A stretch of 64,000 bases of DNA from Myxococcales bacterium (GTDB lineage Bacteria > Myxococcota_A > Polyangia > Polyangiales > Polyangiaceae), in assembly GCA_012514535.1 (NCBI GenBank), contig JAAZAA010000261.1, positions 1 to 64,000 on the forward strand, written 5' to 3'. The position numbers were made by a program, and so were the translations under genes. Every line of letters begins with the position of its first letter. The stretch's first letter is position 1. The notes beneath the pieces were generated by a model. The model made no database searches and was not told where the DNA came from. It saw only the letters and a program-made list of their open reading frames with translations. Shown here one piece after another: positions 1 through 8,201 of the stretch.

Positions 1-2
1 AG

Positions 3-96
3 CTCGGGTTTTGGCGAGGCTTTCGCGAGCACCGGAGCGGAACGTACGTGGGTACTTGAGCACCGGAGCGCAGCGGAAACGAAGCCAAAACCCGAG
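3..96. repeat. 13-bp perfect inverted repeat with internal direct repeat
   Basis: The 13 bases at 3-15 (CTCGGGTTTTGGC) recur in reverse complement at 84-96. Between the arms a 13-bp direct repeat (GAGCACCGGAGCG) lies at 27-39 and 58-70. No gene is visible here. It could be a long-loop hairpin after a gene lying left of the window, or a small repetitive element. The arms do not extend into a longer terminal repeat. Confidence 0.5.
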
Positions 97-101
97 ATCG
101 G

Positions 102-135
102 CGGGCGTCCTGGTCCGTTAAGATACCGGCGATGG
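102..135 (+). promoter_or_regulatory. First copy of a duplicated 34-bp promoter-like block
   Basis: These 34 bases are identical to 8471-8504. The block contains TTAAGAT, read as a -10 element TAAGAT at 119-124. Seven bases later comes an ATG (132-134), the spacing expected if transcription begins at or next to the start codon (leaderless). In this copy the ATG opens only an eight-codon frame that stops at TGA near 158. Two 17-bp direct repeats follow at 135-151 and 157-173. The second copy sits in front of a glycosyltransferase gene. Confidence 0.45.
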
Positions 136-173
136 ACCGCAGGGTCGTCGCCGGGTGACCGCAGGGTCGTCGC

Positions 174-331
174 GAACCCTGGGTCAGAGAGGGGCGCTCG
201 CCGTGGACGCGCGCCCTGGTGATTCCCCGGAGAAACGGCCGGTCGTCGACGCTCGCAACAGTCGCGGCAGGCCAACTCCATCCTCCGAGCTGGACGTCCC
301 GGACGAACTGTGCGCGCCCCTCGGCCGGTAA
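174..331. other. Intergenic stretch, nothing recognised
   Basis: No frame here shows the codon bias of the neighbouring genes, and no RNA gene or strong hairpin is visible. It separates the duplicated promoter-like block from the promoter of the MBOAT gene. Confidence 0.4.
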
Positions 332-360
332 TTGACGGTTTCGGGGGGGCCTGATAACTC
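332..360 (+). promoter_or_regulatory. Putative sigma70-type promoter of the acylation operon
   Basis: TTGACG (332-337) is followed after 17 bp by TAACTC (355-360), preceded by TG at 352-353, giving an extended -10 pattern. Expected initiation is near 367, about 34 bases before the MBOAT start at 401. The -10 hexamer matches poorly, so the call rests on the -35, the spacing and the TG. Confidence 0.4.
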
Positions 361-400
361 AGGCAACGCGGCAGACGCAGGTCCGCGAGCACTCGGCGCC

Positions 401-1867
401 ATGGTTTTCAATTCGTTCCACTACCTGGCGTTTTTCCCCGCGGTCGTCGTCGGCTACTTCCTGCTGCCGCAGCGCGCCCGCGTCGCCTGGCTCCTGCTCG
501 CCAGCCTGTACTTCGTGGGGGTGGCGAGCCCCGTCGCCGCGCTGCAGACGCTCGCGATCGTCGCCCTGGGTTGGCTGATGGGGCGCGCGATCGGCTCCGC
601 TGCGGACAAGGAGCGAAAGCACAAACTGCTCACCCTCGGCGTGCTCGCCCTCGTCGCCAACCTGGTCGTCTTCAAGTACGCGGGGTTCCTCAACGAGTCG
701 CTGCGCTCCTTCTTCGGATGGTTCGGGGGCGACTATCCGGTGCCCGTCCTCCAGCTACTGCTGCCTCTCGGCATCTCCTTCTACACGTTCCAGGTCATCG
801 CGTACCTGGTCGACGTGGCGCGCGGAGAGAAGCCCGAGCAGAGCTTCACCAGCTTCGGCCTCTTCGTCACCTTCTTCCCGAAGTTCGTCTCGGGGCCCAT
901 CGAGCGAGGGAAGAAGCTGCTCCCGCAGCTGCGGGTGAAGCACGAGCTCGACTACGCGAGGATCGTGGGCGGCGTCGAGCTGATGGCGTGGGGGTTCTTC
1001 AAGAAGATCGTCGTCGCCGATCGCCTCGGCCCCTTCGTGGCCCGCGTCTACGACGATCCGCGGAGCTTCGACGGCGTCGGCATGACGTTGGCCACCTGGC
1101 TGTTCGCGTTCCAGGTCTATTGCGATTTCAGCGGGTACACGGACATCGCCCGCGGGTCGGCCCGCGTGATGGGCTTCGAGCTGACGGAGAACTTCAACCG
1201 CCCCTACTTCGCGACCAGCGTGTCGGACTTCTGGAAGCGCTGGCACATCTCGCTCACGAGCTGGCTGACCGACTACATCTACACGCCCCTCACCCGCCAG
1301 CGGCGCTTCAAGATCAAATTCTATTATACGATCTTGATCAGCCTGTTCATCACGTTCGTGGTCAGCGGGTTCTGGCACGGCGCCGAGTGGACCTTCGTCG
1401 CCTGGGGCGCCTTGCACGGAGCGTATCTGGTCTGCTCGACCCTCACGCAGAAGTGGCGGGCGCGGGTCGCCAAGGCGCTGAAGCTCCAGCAGGTGCCGCG
1501 GCTGCACAAAGCCTGGAAGGTGGGGGTGACGTTCTCCCTCGTCTGCTTCGCGTACGTCTTCTTCCAGGCGCACAGCATGAGCGACGCCTATTACATCCTG
1601 ACGCACCTGTTCACGGGTTGGGGGAGCGCTGCGGCGGGGGTGAAGGCCGTCCTGGACGGGCAGTGGATCGAGCTCGGCTTCGGGCTCTGCGGGGCGGCGC
1701 TGGTCCTGCTCCTGGAGTCGGGGCAGACGACGGGGAACGTCCAGGAGCGGCTGGCGGCGCGGCCCGCCTGGGTGCGCTGGTGTTTCTATCAGGTGTGCGC
1801 CATCGGCATCCTGCTCTTCGGCGCGCTGTACGACACGAAGCAGAGCTTCATTTACTTCCAGTTCTGA
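401..1867 (+). CDS. MBOAT-family membrane O-acyltransferase (AlgI/DltB-like)
   Basis: A polytopic inner-membrane acyltransferase of about 488 residues that would move an acyl group across the membrane onto a cell-surface glycan. The MBOAT core is clear: FWKRWHISLT at 277-286, then GFWHGAEW with His326, and a second conserved His339 in the next segment. Many hydrophobic helices fill the rest. The start is the ATG at 401; the longer frame from 332 adds a non-hydrophobic leader that overlaps the likely promoter. The next gene starts two bases after the stop. The family includes AlgI (alginate O-acetylation) and DltB (D-alanylation). With SGNH, ACP and ligase genes following, the DltB-like role is favoured. 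The acyl group is unknown. Confidence 0.9.
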   Translation: MVFNSFHYLAFFPAVVVGYFLLPQRARVAWLLLASLYFVGVASPVAALQTLAIVALGWLMGRAIGSAADKERKHKLLTLGVLALVANLVVFKYAGFLNESLRSFFGWFGGDYPVPVLQLLLPLGISFYTFQVIAYLVDVARGEKPEQSFTSFGLFVTFFPKFVSGPIERGKKLLPQLRVKHELDYARIVGGVELMAWGFFKKIVVADRLGPFVARVYDDPRSFDGVGMTLATWLFAFQVYCDFSGYTDIARGSARVMGFELTENFNRPYFATSVSDFWKRWHISLTSWLTDYIYTPLTRQRRFKIKFYYTILISLFITFVVSGFWHGAEWTFVAWGALHGAYLVCSTLTQKWRARVAKALKLQQVPRLHKAWKVGVTFSLVCFAYVFFQAHSMSDAYYILTHLFTGWGSAAAGVKAVLDGQWIELGFGLCGAALVLLLESGQTTGNVQERLAARPAWVRWCFYQVCAIGILLFGALYDTKQSFIYFQF

Positions 1868-1868
1868 G

Positions 1869-3089
1869 ATGAGCCAGACCCCCTCAGCTGCTCGCTCGAC
1901 GACGAAGCCCACGACGGAGCCCGCGACGGAGCCGACGGCAGCGCCGCGCTCGGAGGCCACGTCGGCCGCCGCGCCCGGGCCGGGTCGGGGACGGGCGCCG
2001 TCGTCGTCCGCGGGGACGTCGGCGACGGCGTCATCGGCGACGAGCGTCGCGGCGCCGCGCGGGTGGAAGGCGGTCCTGCGCTTGATCACGCTCGGGGTGA
2101 TCTTCGTCGCGGTGCCGGCGTCGTTGGCGTTGGCCACGGTGTGGCTCGTCCCGGAGGGCAACGACTACGCCCTCGCGACGCGCCTGAAGCACGAGCGGCT
2201 GGCGGGAGCGGGAGCGACGCGGAGCAAGGTGGTCTTCGTGGGTGGCTCGAACCTGGCTTACGGCCAGGACAGCGCGGCGCTCGAAGACGCGACGGGCCGC
2301 TACGTCGTGAACATGGGCATGAACGGCTACTTCGGTGTGCGCTTCATGCTCGAGGAGGTGAAGCCCGACCTGCGCGCCGGCGATCTGGTCGTCATGGCCT
2401 TCGAGTACGACAGCTTCTACAAGTCCGCGGACGGCACCGCCTCGGATCTGTTGATGGCCGTGAAGGCGCGCCCGGAGAACCTCGCGTTCTTGACCTGGTC
2501 CCAGCGCCTCGACGTGCTCCAGGCGGTCCCCTACGTCGCCCAGCACAAGCTGGTGCGCCTGGTGCGCGAAGTGGGGCGCGGGGCGCGAGACTGGGTGCGC
2601 GGCTACTCCGCCGAGGATCCGACGGCGCTCTTCGATCGCATCGAGTCTCTGGCGGGCTTCGAGGCCCGTGGGGATCTCGTGAGCCACCGGGGCGTGGAGT
2701 GGGCGGACGCCCCGAACCCGGGCTACGACCTGAGCCACTTGGAGATCGACGCGGGGGTGATCGCGCGCATGCAGGAGTTCGCGCGGGTCATGCGGGAGGC
2801 GGGCGTCACGGTCTTCGTCTCCTACAGCCCCGTGGCCGAGAGCTTCTACGGCGAGCACCAAGGCGCGATCCGTCGCCTGCACGAAACCCTGCGGACGGCG
2901 TCCCTCGAGGTGCCGAGCCCCCCCGAGGCCTTCGTCATGCCGGACGCCTGGTTCTTCGACACGGTCTACCACCTGAAGGAGGAGCGCCGACACGAGCGGG
3001 CCCGTCGTCTCCTGGGGGACATCGAAGCCGCGCTGGGCGCCGCCACCGCGCCCGGCGTGGTGGCGGTCGACGCTCCGGAGGCGCCATGA
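1869..3089 (+). CDS. Membrane-anchored SGNH-hydrolase-like protein (DltD/AlgJ-type partner)
   Basis: A protein of 406 residues with a Ser/Thr/Ala/Pro-rich cytoplasmic leader of about 65 residues, one membrane segment at about 68-93, and a periplasmic domain. That domain opens with VVFVGGSN (residues 121-128), matching the first block of SGNH/GDSL hydrolases. It ends with FFDTVYHL, matching the Asp-His block. Such proteins partner MBOAT acyltransferases and either finish acyl transfer or edit it. Position right after the MBOAT gene (1-bp gap) supports that role. Which residue is catalytic cannot be proved from sequence alone. Confidence 0.75.
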   Translation: MSQTPSAARSTTKPTTEPATEPTAAPRSEATSAAAPGPGRGRAPSSSAGTSATASSATSVAAPRGWKAVLRLITLGVIFVAVPASLALATVWLVPEGNDYALATRLKHERLAGAGATRSKVVFVGGSNLAYGQDSAALEDATGRYVVNMGMNGYFGVRFMLEEVKPDLRAGDLVVMAFEYDSFYKSADGTASDLLMAVKARPENLAFLTWSQRLDVLQAVPYVAQHKLVRLVREVGRGARDWVRGYSAEDPTALFDRIESLAGFEARGDLVSHRGVEWADAPNPGYDLSHLEIDAGVIARMQEFARVMREAGVTVFVSYSPVAESFYGEHQGAIRRLHETLRTASLEVPSPPEAFVMPDAWFFDTVYHLKEERRHERARRLLGDIEAALGAATAPGVVAVDAPEAP

Positions 3090-3102
3090 CCCCCTGCACG
3101 CA

Positions 3103-3192
3103 AGGACCCCAAAGAGACCGATCGGTCGCTTTTGTCTCCCTAGGACCCCGAAGAGACCGATCGGTCGCTTTTGTCTCCCTAGGACCCCGAAG
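3103..3192. repeat. 39-bp tandem repeat, 2.3 copies, each with a 12-bp palindrome
   Basis: Units lie at 3103-3141 and 3142-3180 with one internal mismatch, and a partial third begins at 3181. Each full unit carries the perfect palindrome GACCGATCGGTC, so two palindromes lie exactly 39 bp apart, on the same helix face only if the helical repeat allows. They lie between the SGNH-like gene and the ACP gene. They may be operator sites, or simply a minisatellite. Confidence 0.7.
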
Positions 3193-3207
3193 CGGGCCGA
3201 GGGGGGT

Positions 3208-3253
3208 GACCGTGCCGTTTGGAGCGACCGTGCCGTTTGGAGCGACCCTGCCG
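3208..3253. repeat. 18-bp tandem repeat, about 2.5 copies
   Basis: The unit GACCGTGCCGTTTGGAGC occurs at 3208-3225 and 3226-3243, with a partial third at 3244-3253. It follows the 39-bp repeat in the same gap. The rest of the gap to 3348 shows only the Shine-Dalgarno GGAGG just before the ACP start. Confidence 0.7.
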
Positions 3254-3348
3254 CCGGGAGCGGTTCGGGCGCTCTGCCGGATTGGCTCGATCGAGGAAGC
3301 CGCCGATACTCGAGGGGCGTCTGCCCCCTTTGGCTGGAGGAACGACCG

Positions 3349-3594
3349 ATGGAAAAACAAGAAATCTTGAGTGCGATTCAGAAGCTGGTGGCGGACATCC
3401 TCGAGCAGAAGGGGCTCGACGTCGTGACCCTCGACGCGTCCACGGAGCTGCTCGGCGGCGAGCTCGGCATCGACTCCCTGGATCTCGCCACCCTGGTGCG
3501 CGAGCTCGAGGAGACCACCGGGCGGGATCCCTTCAGCGAGGGATTCATCGAGTTTCGTACCGCGGGTGAGCTCGCCGACCTGTACGTGCGATGA
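3349..3594 (+). CDS. Acyl carrier protein (DltC-like role)
   Basis: An 81-residue carrier protein of normal ACP length. The phosphopantetheine site is Ser43 in LGIDSLDL, followed by the usual helix III region. A Shine-Dalgarno GGAGG precedes the ATG at good spacing. The stop overlaps the start of the ligase gene by four bases (ATGA), so the two are probably translationally coupled and made together. It is likely a dedicated carrier loaded by that ligase rather than the housekeeping AcpP, because no fatty-acid synthesis genes flank it except one SDR reductase. Confidence 0.9.
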   Translation: MEKQEILSAIQKLVADILEQKGLDVVTLDASTELLGGELGIDSLDLATLVRELEETTGRDPFSEGFIEFRTAGELADLYVR

Positions 3595-4925
3595 CGTCGG
3601 CGCCTGGTTTGCCGCTCGAGGCGGGGGACGGGGCGGCGCTGGTGGCCCGTGGCGCCGCGGTCGTCTCGCGGGAGGAGCTGCGGCGTCGCTCCGACGAGCT
3701 CGCGGAGCGCCTCCGGCAGGAGGGCATCGGGCGCGTGATGGTCGTCAGCGACGATCCCGTCGACGTGCTCCGGGCGATCGACGCTTGCGCGCGGGCGGGG
3801 GCCGATCTCTGGGTCGCGCACACGAACCTCCCGGGCGCGATGGTGGAGGAGCTCTCGCGGGAGTTCCGCGTCCAGCTCCAGATCGGCGCCCAGGACGAAG
3901 CCCGCTCCGTCGCCGCGCCGACCGCCGACACCGAGCCGGCCACCGACGGCGACGGCGCGCCCCAGGCGCGCATCTTCATGATGACCTCGGGCACCACCGG
4001 GCGCCCCAAGGTGGCGACCCACACTCTCGGTTCCCTCCTCGCGAAGGTCCGCACCAGCGCGAGTGTGTCCGCCAACCGGGAGGGCCGCTGGTTGCTCACC
4101 TACCAGCCGACGGGTTTCGCGGGGGTGCAGGTCATGCTCACCGCGGCCCTGTCCCACGGGCTCATCGTCGTCCCGGAGGAGCGGAGCCCGCAGGGGTTCT
4201 TCGAGGCGGCGCGGCGGTGGGAGGTCGCCCAGATCAGCGGCACGCCGACGTTCTGGCGCTCCTTTCTCATGGCGACGCCGCCCGGGGCCCTCGAGCTGCG
4301 TCAGATCACCCTCGGCGGGGAGGCGGTGGACCAGGCGACCCTCGATCGCCTGAAGGAGCGCTTCCCGACGGCGCGGATCACGCACATCTACGCGTCGACG
4401 GAGGCGGGCGTCGTCTTCGCCGTGCACGACGGCCTCGAGGGTTTCCCGAAGAGCTGGCTGGAGCAGCCCGTGCAGGGGGTCGAGCTGCGGCTGCGGGACG
4501 ATCTGCTGCAGATCAAGACGCCGAACGCCATGCAGGGTTACCTGACGGAGGCGGCGCAGCCGCTGCTCGAGGGGGGCTGGGTGGCGACCGCGGATCGCTG
4601 TGAGATCGTCGGTGACCGCGTGCGGATCCTCGGGCGCCAGGACTCGACGATCAACGTGGGGGGCTCGAAGGTCTATCCCCTCGCCATCGAGGGGTTCCTG
4701 TTGGGATTGCCCGGCGTGGTCGAGGCGAAGGTGTACGCGGTCCCCAATCCCATCAGCGGGGCCCTCGTCGGCGCCGACGTCGTGCTCGCGCCGGGGTCGG
4801 AGCCGAGCGAGGCCAAGAAGGCGATCCTCGCCCGGTGTCGGGCGGAGCTGGCGACCTACCAGGTGCCGCGGGTGTTCCGCGTGGTCGACGCGATCCAGGT
4901 GGGGACCTCCGGCAAGAAAGGATGA
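3591..4925 (+). CDS. AMP-forming acyl/aminoacyl-ACP ligase, ANL superfamily (DltA-like role)
   Basis: A 444-residue adenylate-forming enzyme that would activate a carboxylic acid with ATP and load it on the carrier protein. Visible motifs: P-loop MTSGTTGRPK at 131-140, YASTE at 267-271, TADR at 333-336, GRQD at 348-351, and a C-terminal GTSGKKG carrying the conserved lysine. The region before the P-loop is short (about 130 residues), which makes the protein smaller than typical ANL enzymes. It overlaps the ACP gene and the SDR gene by four bases each. The substrate cannot be read from the sequence. Confidence 0.85.
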   Translation: MTSAPGLPLEAGDGAALVARGAAVVSREELRRRSDELAERLRQEGIGRVMVVSDDPVDVLRAIDACARAGADLWVAHTNLPGAMVEELSREFRVQLQIGAQDEARSVAAPTADTEPATDGDGAPQARIFMMTSGTTGRPKVATHTLGSLLAKVRTSASVSANREGRWLLTYQPTGFAGVQVMLTAALSHGLIVVPEERSPQGFFEAARRWEVAQISGTPTFWRSFLMATPPGALELRQITLGGEAVDQATLDRLKERFPTARITHIYASTEAGVVFAVHDGLEGFPKSWLEQPVQGVELRLRDDLLQIKTPNAMQGYLTEAAQPLLEGGWVATADRCEIVGDRVRILGRQDSTINVGGSKVYPLAIEGFLLGLPGVVEAKVYAVPNPISGALVGADVVLAPGSEPSEAKKAILARCRAELATYQVPRVFRVVDAIQVGTSGKKG

Positions 4926-5671
4926 CGATGCAACGCAAACACGTCTTGGTGACCGGAGGCAGCCGCGGGCTCGGCGCGCACCTCATCCGCGGGCTCTTGG
5001 CCGACGGCTACCGCGTGTCGACCTGCAGCCGCACGCGTACGCCGGTGATCGAGGAGCTGCTCGGGCAACCGGAGGTCAGTGATCGGTTCTTCTGGGGCCC
5101 CTGTCAGGTGGGCGTCGCCGAGGAGGTGGACACCTTCGTGCGCGACGCGGTCGCCTGGGCCGGCGCGGACGGCCTCTACGGGGTCATCAACAACGCTGGC
5201 ATCGCCCAGGCGGGCATCCTCGCGTCGTTCCCGAACGTGGAGAGCGAGAAGATCCTCCAGGTGAACCTGCTCGGGGCCATCCAGGTGGCGCGCGCCGCGT
5301 CCCAGTACCTGCTCAAGGCCAAGGACGGCGGGCGCATCATCAACATCAGCTCCATCATCGGGACGCGCGGCTACAACGGGCTGGCGGCCTACAGCGCGTC
5401 CAAGGCGGGCATGGATGGCCTCACGCGGGCGCTGGCGCGGGAGCTGGGGCGGCGCGGCATCACCGTGAACAGCGTCGCCCCCGGCTACATGAAGACCGAC
5501 ATGTCCTCGACGTTGAACGCGGGGCAGCTGGCGCAGATCGTCAACCGCACCCCGCTGCGTCGTCTGGCGTCGGAGGAGGACGTGCTCGGCCTCGTCCGCT
5601 TCCTCCTGAGCGACGCGGCGGCCATGATCACCGGGCAGACGATCCTGGTGGACGGTGGAGTGAGCTGTTGA
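4922..5671 (+). CDS. SDR-family 3-oxoacyl-ACP reductase-like enzyme (FabG-like)
   Basis: A 249-residue NAD(P)-dependent short-chain dehydrogenase. The nucleotide-binding motif TGGSRGLG is at 11-18, NNAG at 90-93, and the catalytic set is Ser144, Tyr157 and Lys161 (YSASK). The end GQTILVDGG is typical of FabG-like enzymes. The start at 4922 forms an ATGA overlap with the ligase gene; a longer frame from 4835 lies inside that gene. In this setting it may reduce a ligase-loaded 3-oxoacyl-ACP to a hydroxyacyl group before transfer. A sugar-modifying role is also possible. Confidence 0.85.
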   Translation: MTMQRKHVLVTGGSRGLGAHLIRGLLADGYRVSTCSRTRTPVIEELLGQPEVSDRFFWGPCQVGVAEEVDTFVRDAVAWAGADGLYGVINNAGIAQAGILASFPNVESEKILQVNLLGAIQVARAASQYLLKAKDGGRIINISSIIGTRGYNGLAAYSASKAGMDGLTRALARELGRRGITVNSVAPGYMKTDMSSTLNAGQLAQIVNRTPLRRLASEEDVLGLVRFLLSDAAAMITGQTILVDGGVSC

Positions 5672-5714
5672 GGCGGACGACGGCGGCGAGCGTCCGCCGA
5701 ACGCTGAGGGGCTG

Positions 5715-7019
5715 ATGCGGGCCGTCGCGATCTACGCTGCGTATTCGATCGTCTGCCTCGGGCTGTTCCTGCTGCAGGCGCGCCGGGCGAGCCGGGACGG
5801 GCGCGCCGCGTCCGTGTGGCCTCTGGTCACGGCGGCGGTGGTGGCCCTCTCGGCGGGCATGTTCGTCGTGTCGGAGCCGCACCGGCCCTTCGAAGACTTC
5901 GTGGAGGCGTACTACGCGGGCGGCGTCAGCGTGCTCGAGGGGCGCACGCAGGTGGAGGAGCTCTTCGCGCGCGGGGTCCACGGCTTCGTCAACCTGCCCA
6001 TCCTGGCGTTCGTGTTCGCGCCGCTGGCGATCTTTCCCTCGGACGTCGCCAGCGTCCTCTTCACGGTGGCCGGCATCCTGGCGTGCATGGTGGCCTGGCG
6101 GCAGCTGGTGCTCCTCGCGGACCTCGACGAGGCGGGGGCGGTCACCCTGGCGTTCTTGTTCGCCCTGAACGGCCCCCTCATGAACAGCCTCCGGGAGGGG
6201 AACACCAGCCATTTCGCCCTGGCGGCGTTCACCGCAGCCCTGGTCGCCCTGCGCCAGGATCGGCAGATCCGGGCCGGCGCGCTGCTCGGGGCGGCCGCCT
6301 TGTTCAAGCTGCCGCTGCTCCTGTTCGGGGTCTATTTCGCCCTGCGGGGTCGGGTGCGCGCGGCCCTCGGTGGGGGGCTGGTGGTGGGGGGCGCGGTGGG
6401 CCTCTCGATCCTGGTCTTCGGGTGGGACGCCCACGTCGTTTGGCATGAGCGCTTCGTGGCGCACGCGGCGGATCACCCCGTCAGCGCGTTCAACGTGCAG
6501 TCCGTACCCGCCCTGGTGGCCCGCTGGGTCCGGGAGGGCGGGGGCCTGTACGACTGGGACGGCTACCCGGTGGGGGCGTCCCTGCGCCGGGTCGCGTCTC
6601 TGCCCACGATGGCGTTCTTTGCGAGCGCCGCGGTGGCGGCCGTCGTGTCGAAGGGGCCGCCGGCGCGGTGGTTCACGGTGTCCGAGCGCGAGCGGGAGGC
6701 CGAACAGCTGATGGTGCTCGTGCTCGCGTGCATCGCGAGCCCGCTCGCCTGGTCCCACTACTACGCCTGGATGCTGGCGCCGGCGGCGTTCGTCCTGGCG
6801 AAGTCGAAGGGGCTCGTGCGCAGCTCCCTCGACCGCGCCCTCGCCTGGGGAGCCGTCCTGGTGGTCTCGCTGCCGGTCGTGTGGCCTCCCGCGCCGCCGG
6901 GCGGGCTGCTCGAGCGGCTCTACGTGCTCCTGCTGTCGCACTATCTCTTCGGCGGTGCGCTGCTGTTCGCCCTGTTGTGCGCGTGGCGCTGGCGCCTCGG
7001 GCGCGCGCCGACCTCGTGA
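5715..7019 (+). CDS. Polytopic membrane protein, GT87/DUF2029-like glycosyltransferase
   Basis: A 434-residue integral membrane protein with about ten hydrophobic helices. PFEDFVEAYYAGG at about residues 58-70 fits the acidic first-loop signature of GT-C mannosyltransferases of the GT87/DUF2029 family. SPLAWSHYYAW near residue 340 fits their late conserved segment. Such enzymes use polyprenyl-phosphate sugars on the outer face of the membrane. It follows the SDR gene by 43 bp on the same strand. A polymerase (Wzy-like) function is an alternative, as no other polymerase was found. Confidence 0.65.
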   Translation: MRAVAIYAAYSIVCLGLFLLQARRASRDGRAASVWPLVTAAVVALSAGMFVVSEPHRPFEDFVEAYYAGGVSVLEGRTQVEELFARGVHGFVNLPILAFVFAPLAIFPSDVASVLFTVAGILACMVAWRQLVLLADLDEAGAVTLAFLFALNGPLMNSLREGNTSHFALAAFTAALVALRQDRQIRAGALLGAAALFKLPLLLFGVYFALRGRVRAALGGGLVVGGAVGLSILVFGWDAHVVWHERFVAHAADHPVSAFNVQSVPALVARWVREGGGLYDWDGYPVGASLRRVASLPTMAFFASAAVAAVVSKGPPARWFTVSEREREAEQLMVLVLACIASPLAWSHYYAWMLAPAAFVLAKSKGLVRSSLDRALAWGAVLVVSLPVVWPPAPPGGLLERLYVLLLSHYLFGGALLFALLCAWRWRLGRAPTS

Positions 7020-7030
7020 CGTCCGCTGGC

Positions 7031-7080
7031 TCGACCAACGGAGTCGATCGCAGGGTCGACCAACGGGGTCGACCGCGGTG
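7031..7080. repeat. 25-bp imperfect tandem repeat between convergent genes
   Basis: Two units at 7031-7055 and 7056-7080 share TCGACCAACGGNGTCGA and end the gap between two convergent genes. Each unit can fold by pairing TCGAC with GTCGA. A weak bidirectional transcription stop is possible, but there is no T tract. Confidence 0.45.
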
Positions 7081-7095
7081 GCGCGCGGGGGACGC

Positions 7096-8169
7096 TCAGT
7101 CCTGGAGCTTCTCGGGGGTGAGCGAAGCGTGAGAGGCGCGGGGCGGGGGGCGGACGCTGTCGTAGCCACGTGCCCGAGCCACGCGCGCGCGACGGAGGCG
7201 CCACGCGCCGAGGGCGACCAGGCCCACGATCACCGCGAGCCAGAAGGTCACGAGCCGGACCAACACCGTGAGGGCGGCCGCGACGCTCAGAGCAGAGCTC
7301 GAACCCGCGAGCACCACGAGCATGCCGGCCATGGACGCCTCCGTCGCCCCGAGCCCGCCGGGGACGAGGGCCAACGCACCGGCGAGGAGGGGCGCGCAGT
7401 AGGCGACGATCCCATCGACCACGGAGATGGCGAACTCCGGGAACGCCTGGGCGAGCAGCCAGACGGTGACGCTCTGGATGCCCCAGGCGACGAGGGAGAG
7501 CCCGAGCGCCGGCAGGTAAGCGCTCGGCACCACCAGAGCACCGAGGGCCTCGAAGGAGCTCTGGAGCTTCGCGCGGCGCGGCGCCACGAGGCGCGCGTTC
7601 AGGACGCGCGCGGGAATGTAGTCGAACACGCGCGGCAGGAAGCCGACCAGCAGGGCGAGGACGACGCCCCCGACGACGGTGACGATGCCGGGCGCCAGCG
7701 CCCCCGGCACGAACATGAGCGCGACCCCACCGAGCAGCACGACCGCGACGAGATCCGCGAGGCGCTCGAACATGACGATGGGCGCGCTCTGCGCCACCGG
7801 CACCTCGAAGGAGTCTTTCAGGAGTAACGACTTGATGACCTCGCCCGCCTTGGCAGGGGTGATGGTCATCGCCAGGCCCACGAAGCTCACCAAGACGCCA
7901 TCGGTGAAGGGCACGTTCGAGCGGACCCTGCGCAGGAGCGCGTGCCAGCGGACCGCTCGGAGGAAGAAGCTCGCCAGCGACAGCAGGCAGGCAAAGACGA
8001 TGGCCCGACCGGAGACGCGGCTCATCTCCCGGACCGTGGCGTCCGCATCCGCGAGGAGGAAGAGGGCCAGGTAAGCCGCGATGGCGACCACGACGACGGG
8101 GACGAGCTTGCGGCCGAGGTGGCGGGGGAAAAGGTCCTTGTCGTCGGCCAGCGTGGATGGCGTCTCCAT
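7096..8169 (-). CDS. Lysylphosphatidylglycerol-synthase-type transmembrane protein (flippase-like)
   Basis: About 357 residues with eight or so membrane helices, matching the TM domain family shared by MprF and YbhN (PF03706). Family signals seen are FFLRAVRWHALLRR, SFVGLAMTITPAKAGEVIKS and PGGLGATEASM. There is no soluble synthase domain, so it is a stand-alone transmembrane unit. Relatives are proposed to flip lipid-linked molecules or assist glycosyl transfer. The start at 8169 is preferred over 8202 because GGGAG stands a few bases before it. It is convergent with the GT87-like gene. The substrate is unknown. Confidence 0.75.
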   Translation of the reverse strand: METPSTLADDKDLFPRHLGRKLVPVVVVAIAAYLALFLLADADATVREMSRVSGRAIVFACLLSLASFFLRAVRWHALLRRVRSNVPFTDGVLVSFVGLAMTITPAKAGEVIKSLLLKDSFEVPVAQSAPIVMFERLADLVAVVLLGGVALMFVPGALAPGIVTVVGGVVLALLVGFLPRVFDYIPARVLNARLVAPRRAKLQSSFEALGALVVPSAYLPALGLSLVAWGIQSVTVWLLAQAFPEFAISVVDGIVAYCAPLLAGALALVPGGLGATEASMAGMLVVLAGSSSALSVAAALTVLVRLVTFWLAVIVGLVALGAWRLRRARVARARGYDSVRPPPRASHASLTPEKLQD

Positions 8170-8201
8170 CGAATCTCCCGAGGCGGTCCAGCCTCTCCGC
8201 A

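Noticed and set aside
3-96. Insertion-sequence end
   Set aside because: There is no transposase frame, no target-site duplication was found, and the element is under 100 bp.
755-2161. Long minus-strand ORF of 468 residues opposite the MBOAT gene
   Set aside because: It is an antisense shadow of two clear plus-strand genes; it has no domain and a composition dominated by Arg, Ala, Gly and Pro.
3103-3192. CRISPR-like array
   Set aside because: The units are contiguous with no variable spacers, and there are only two full copies and no cas genes.
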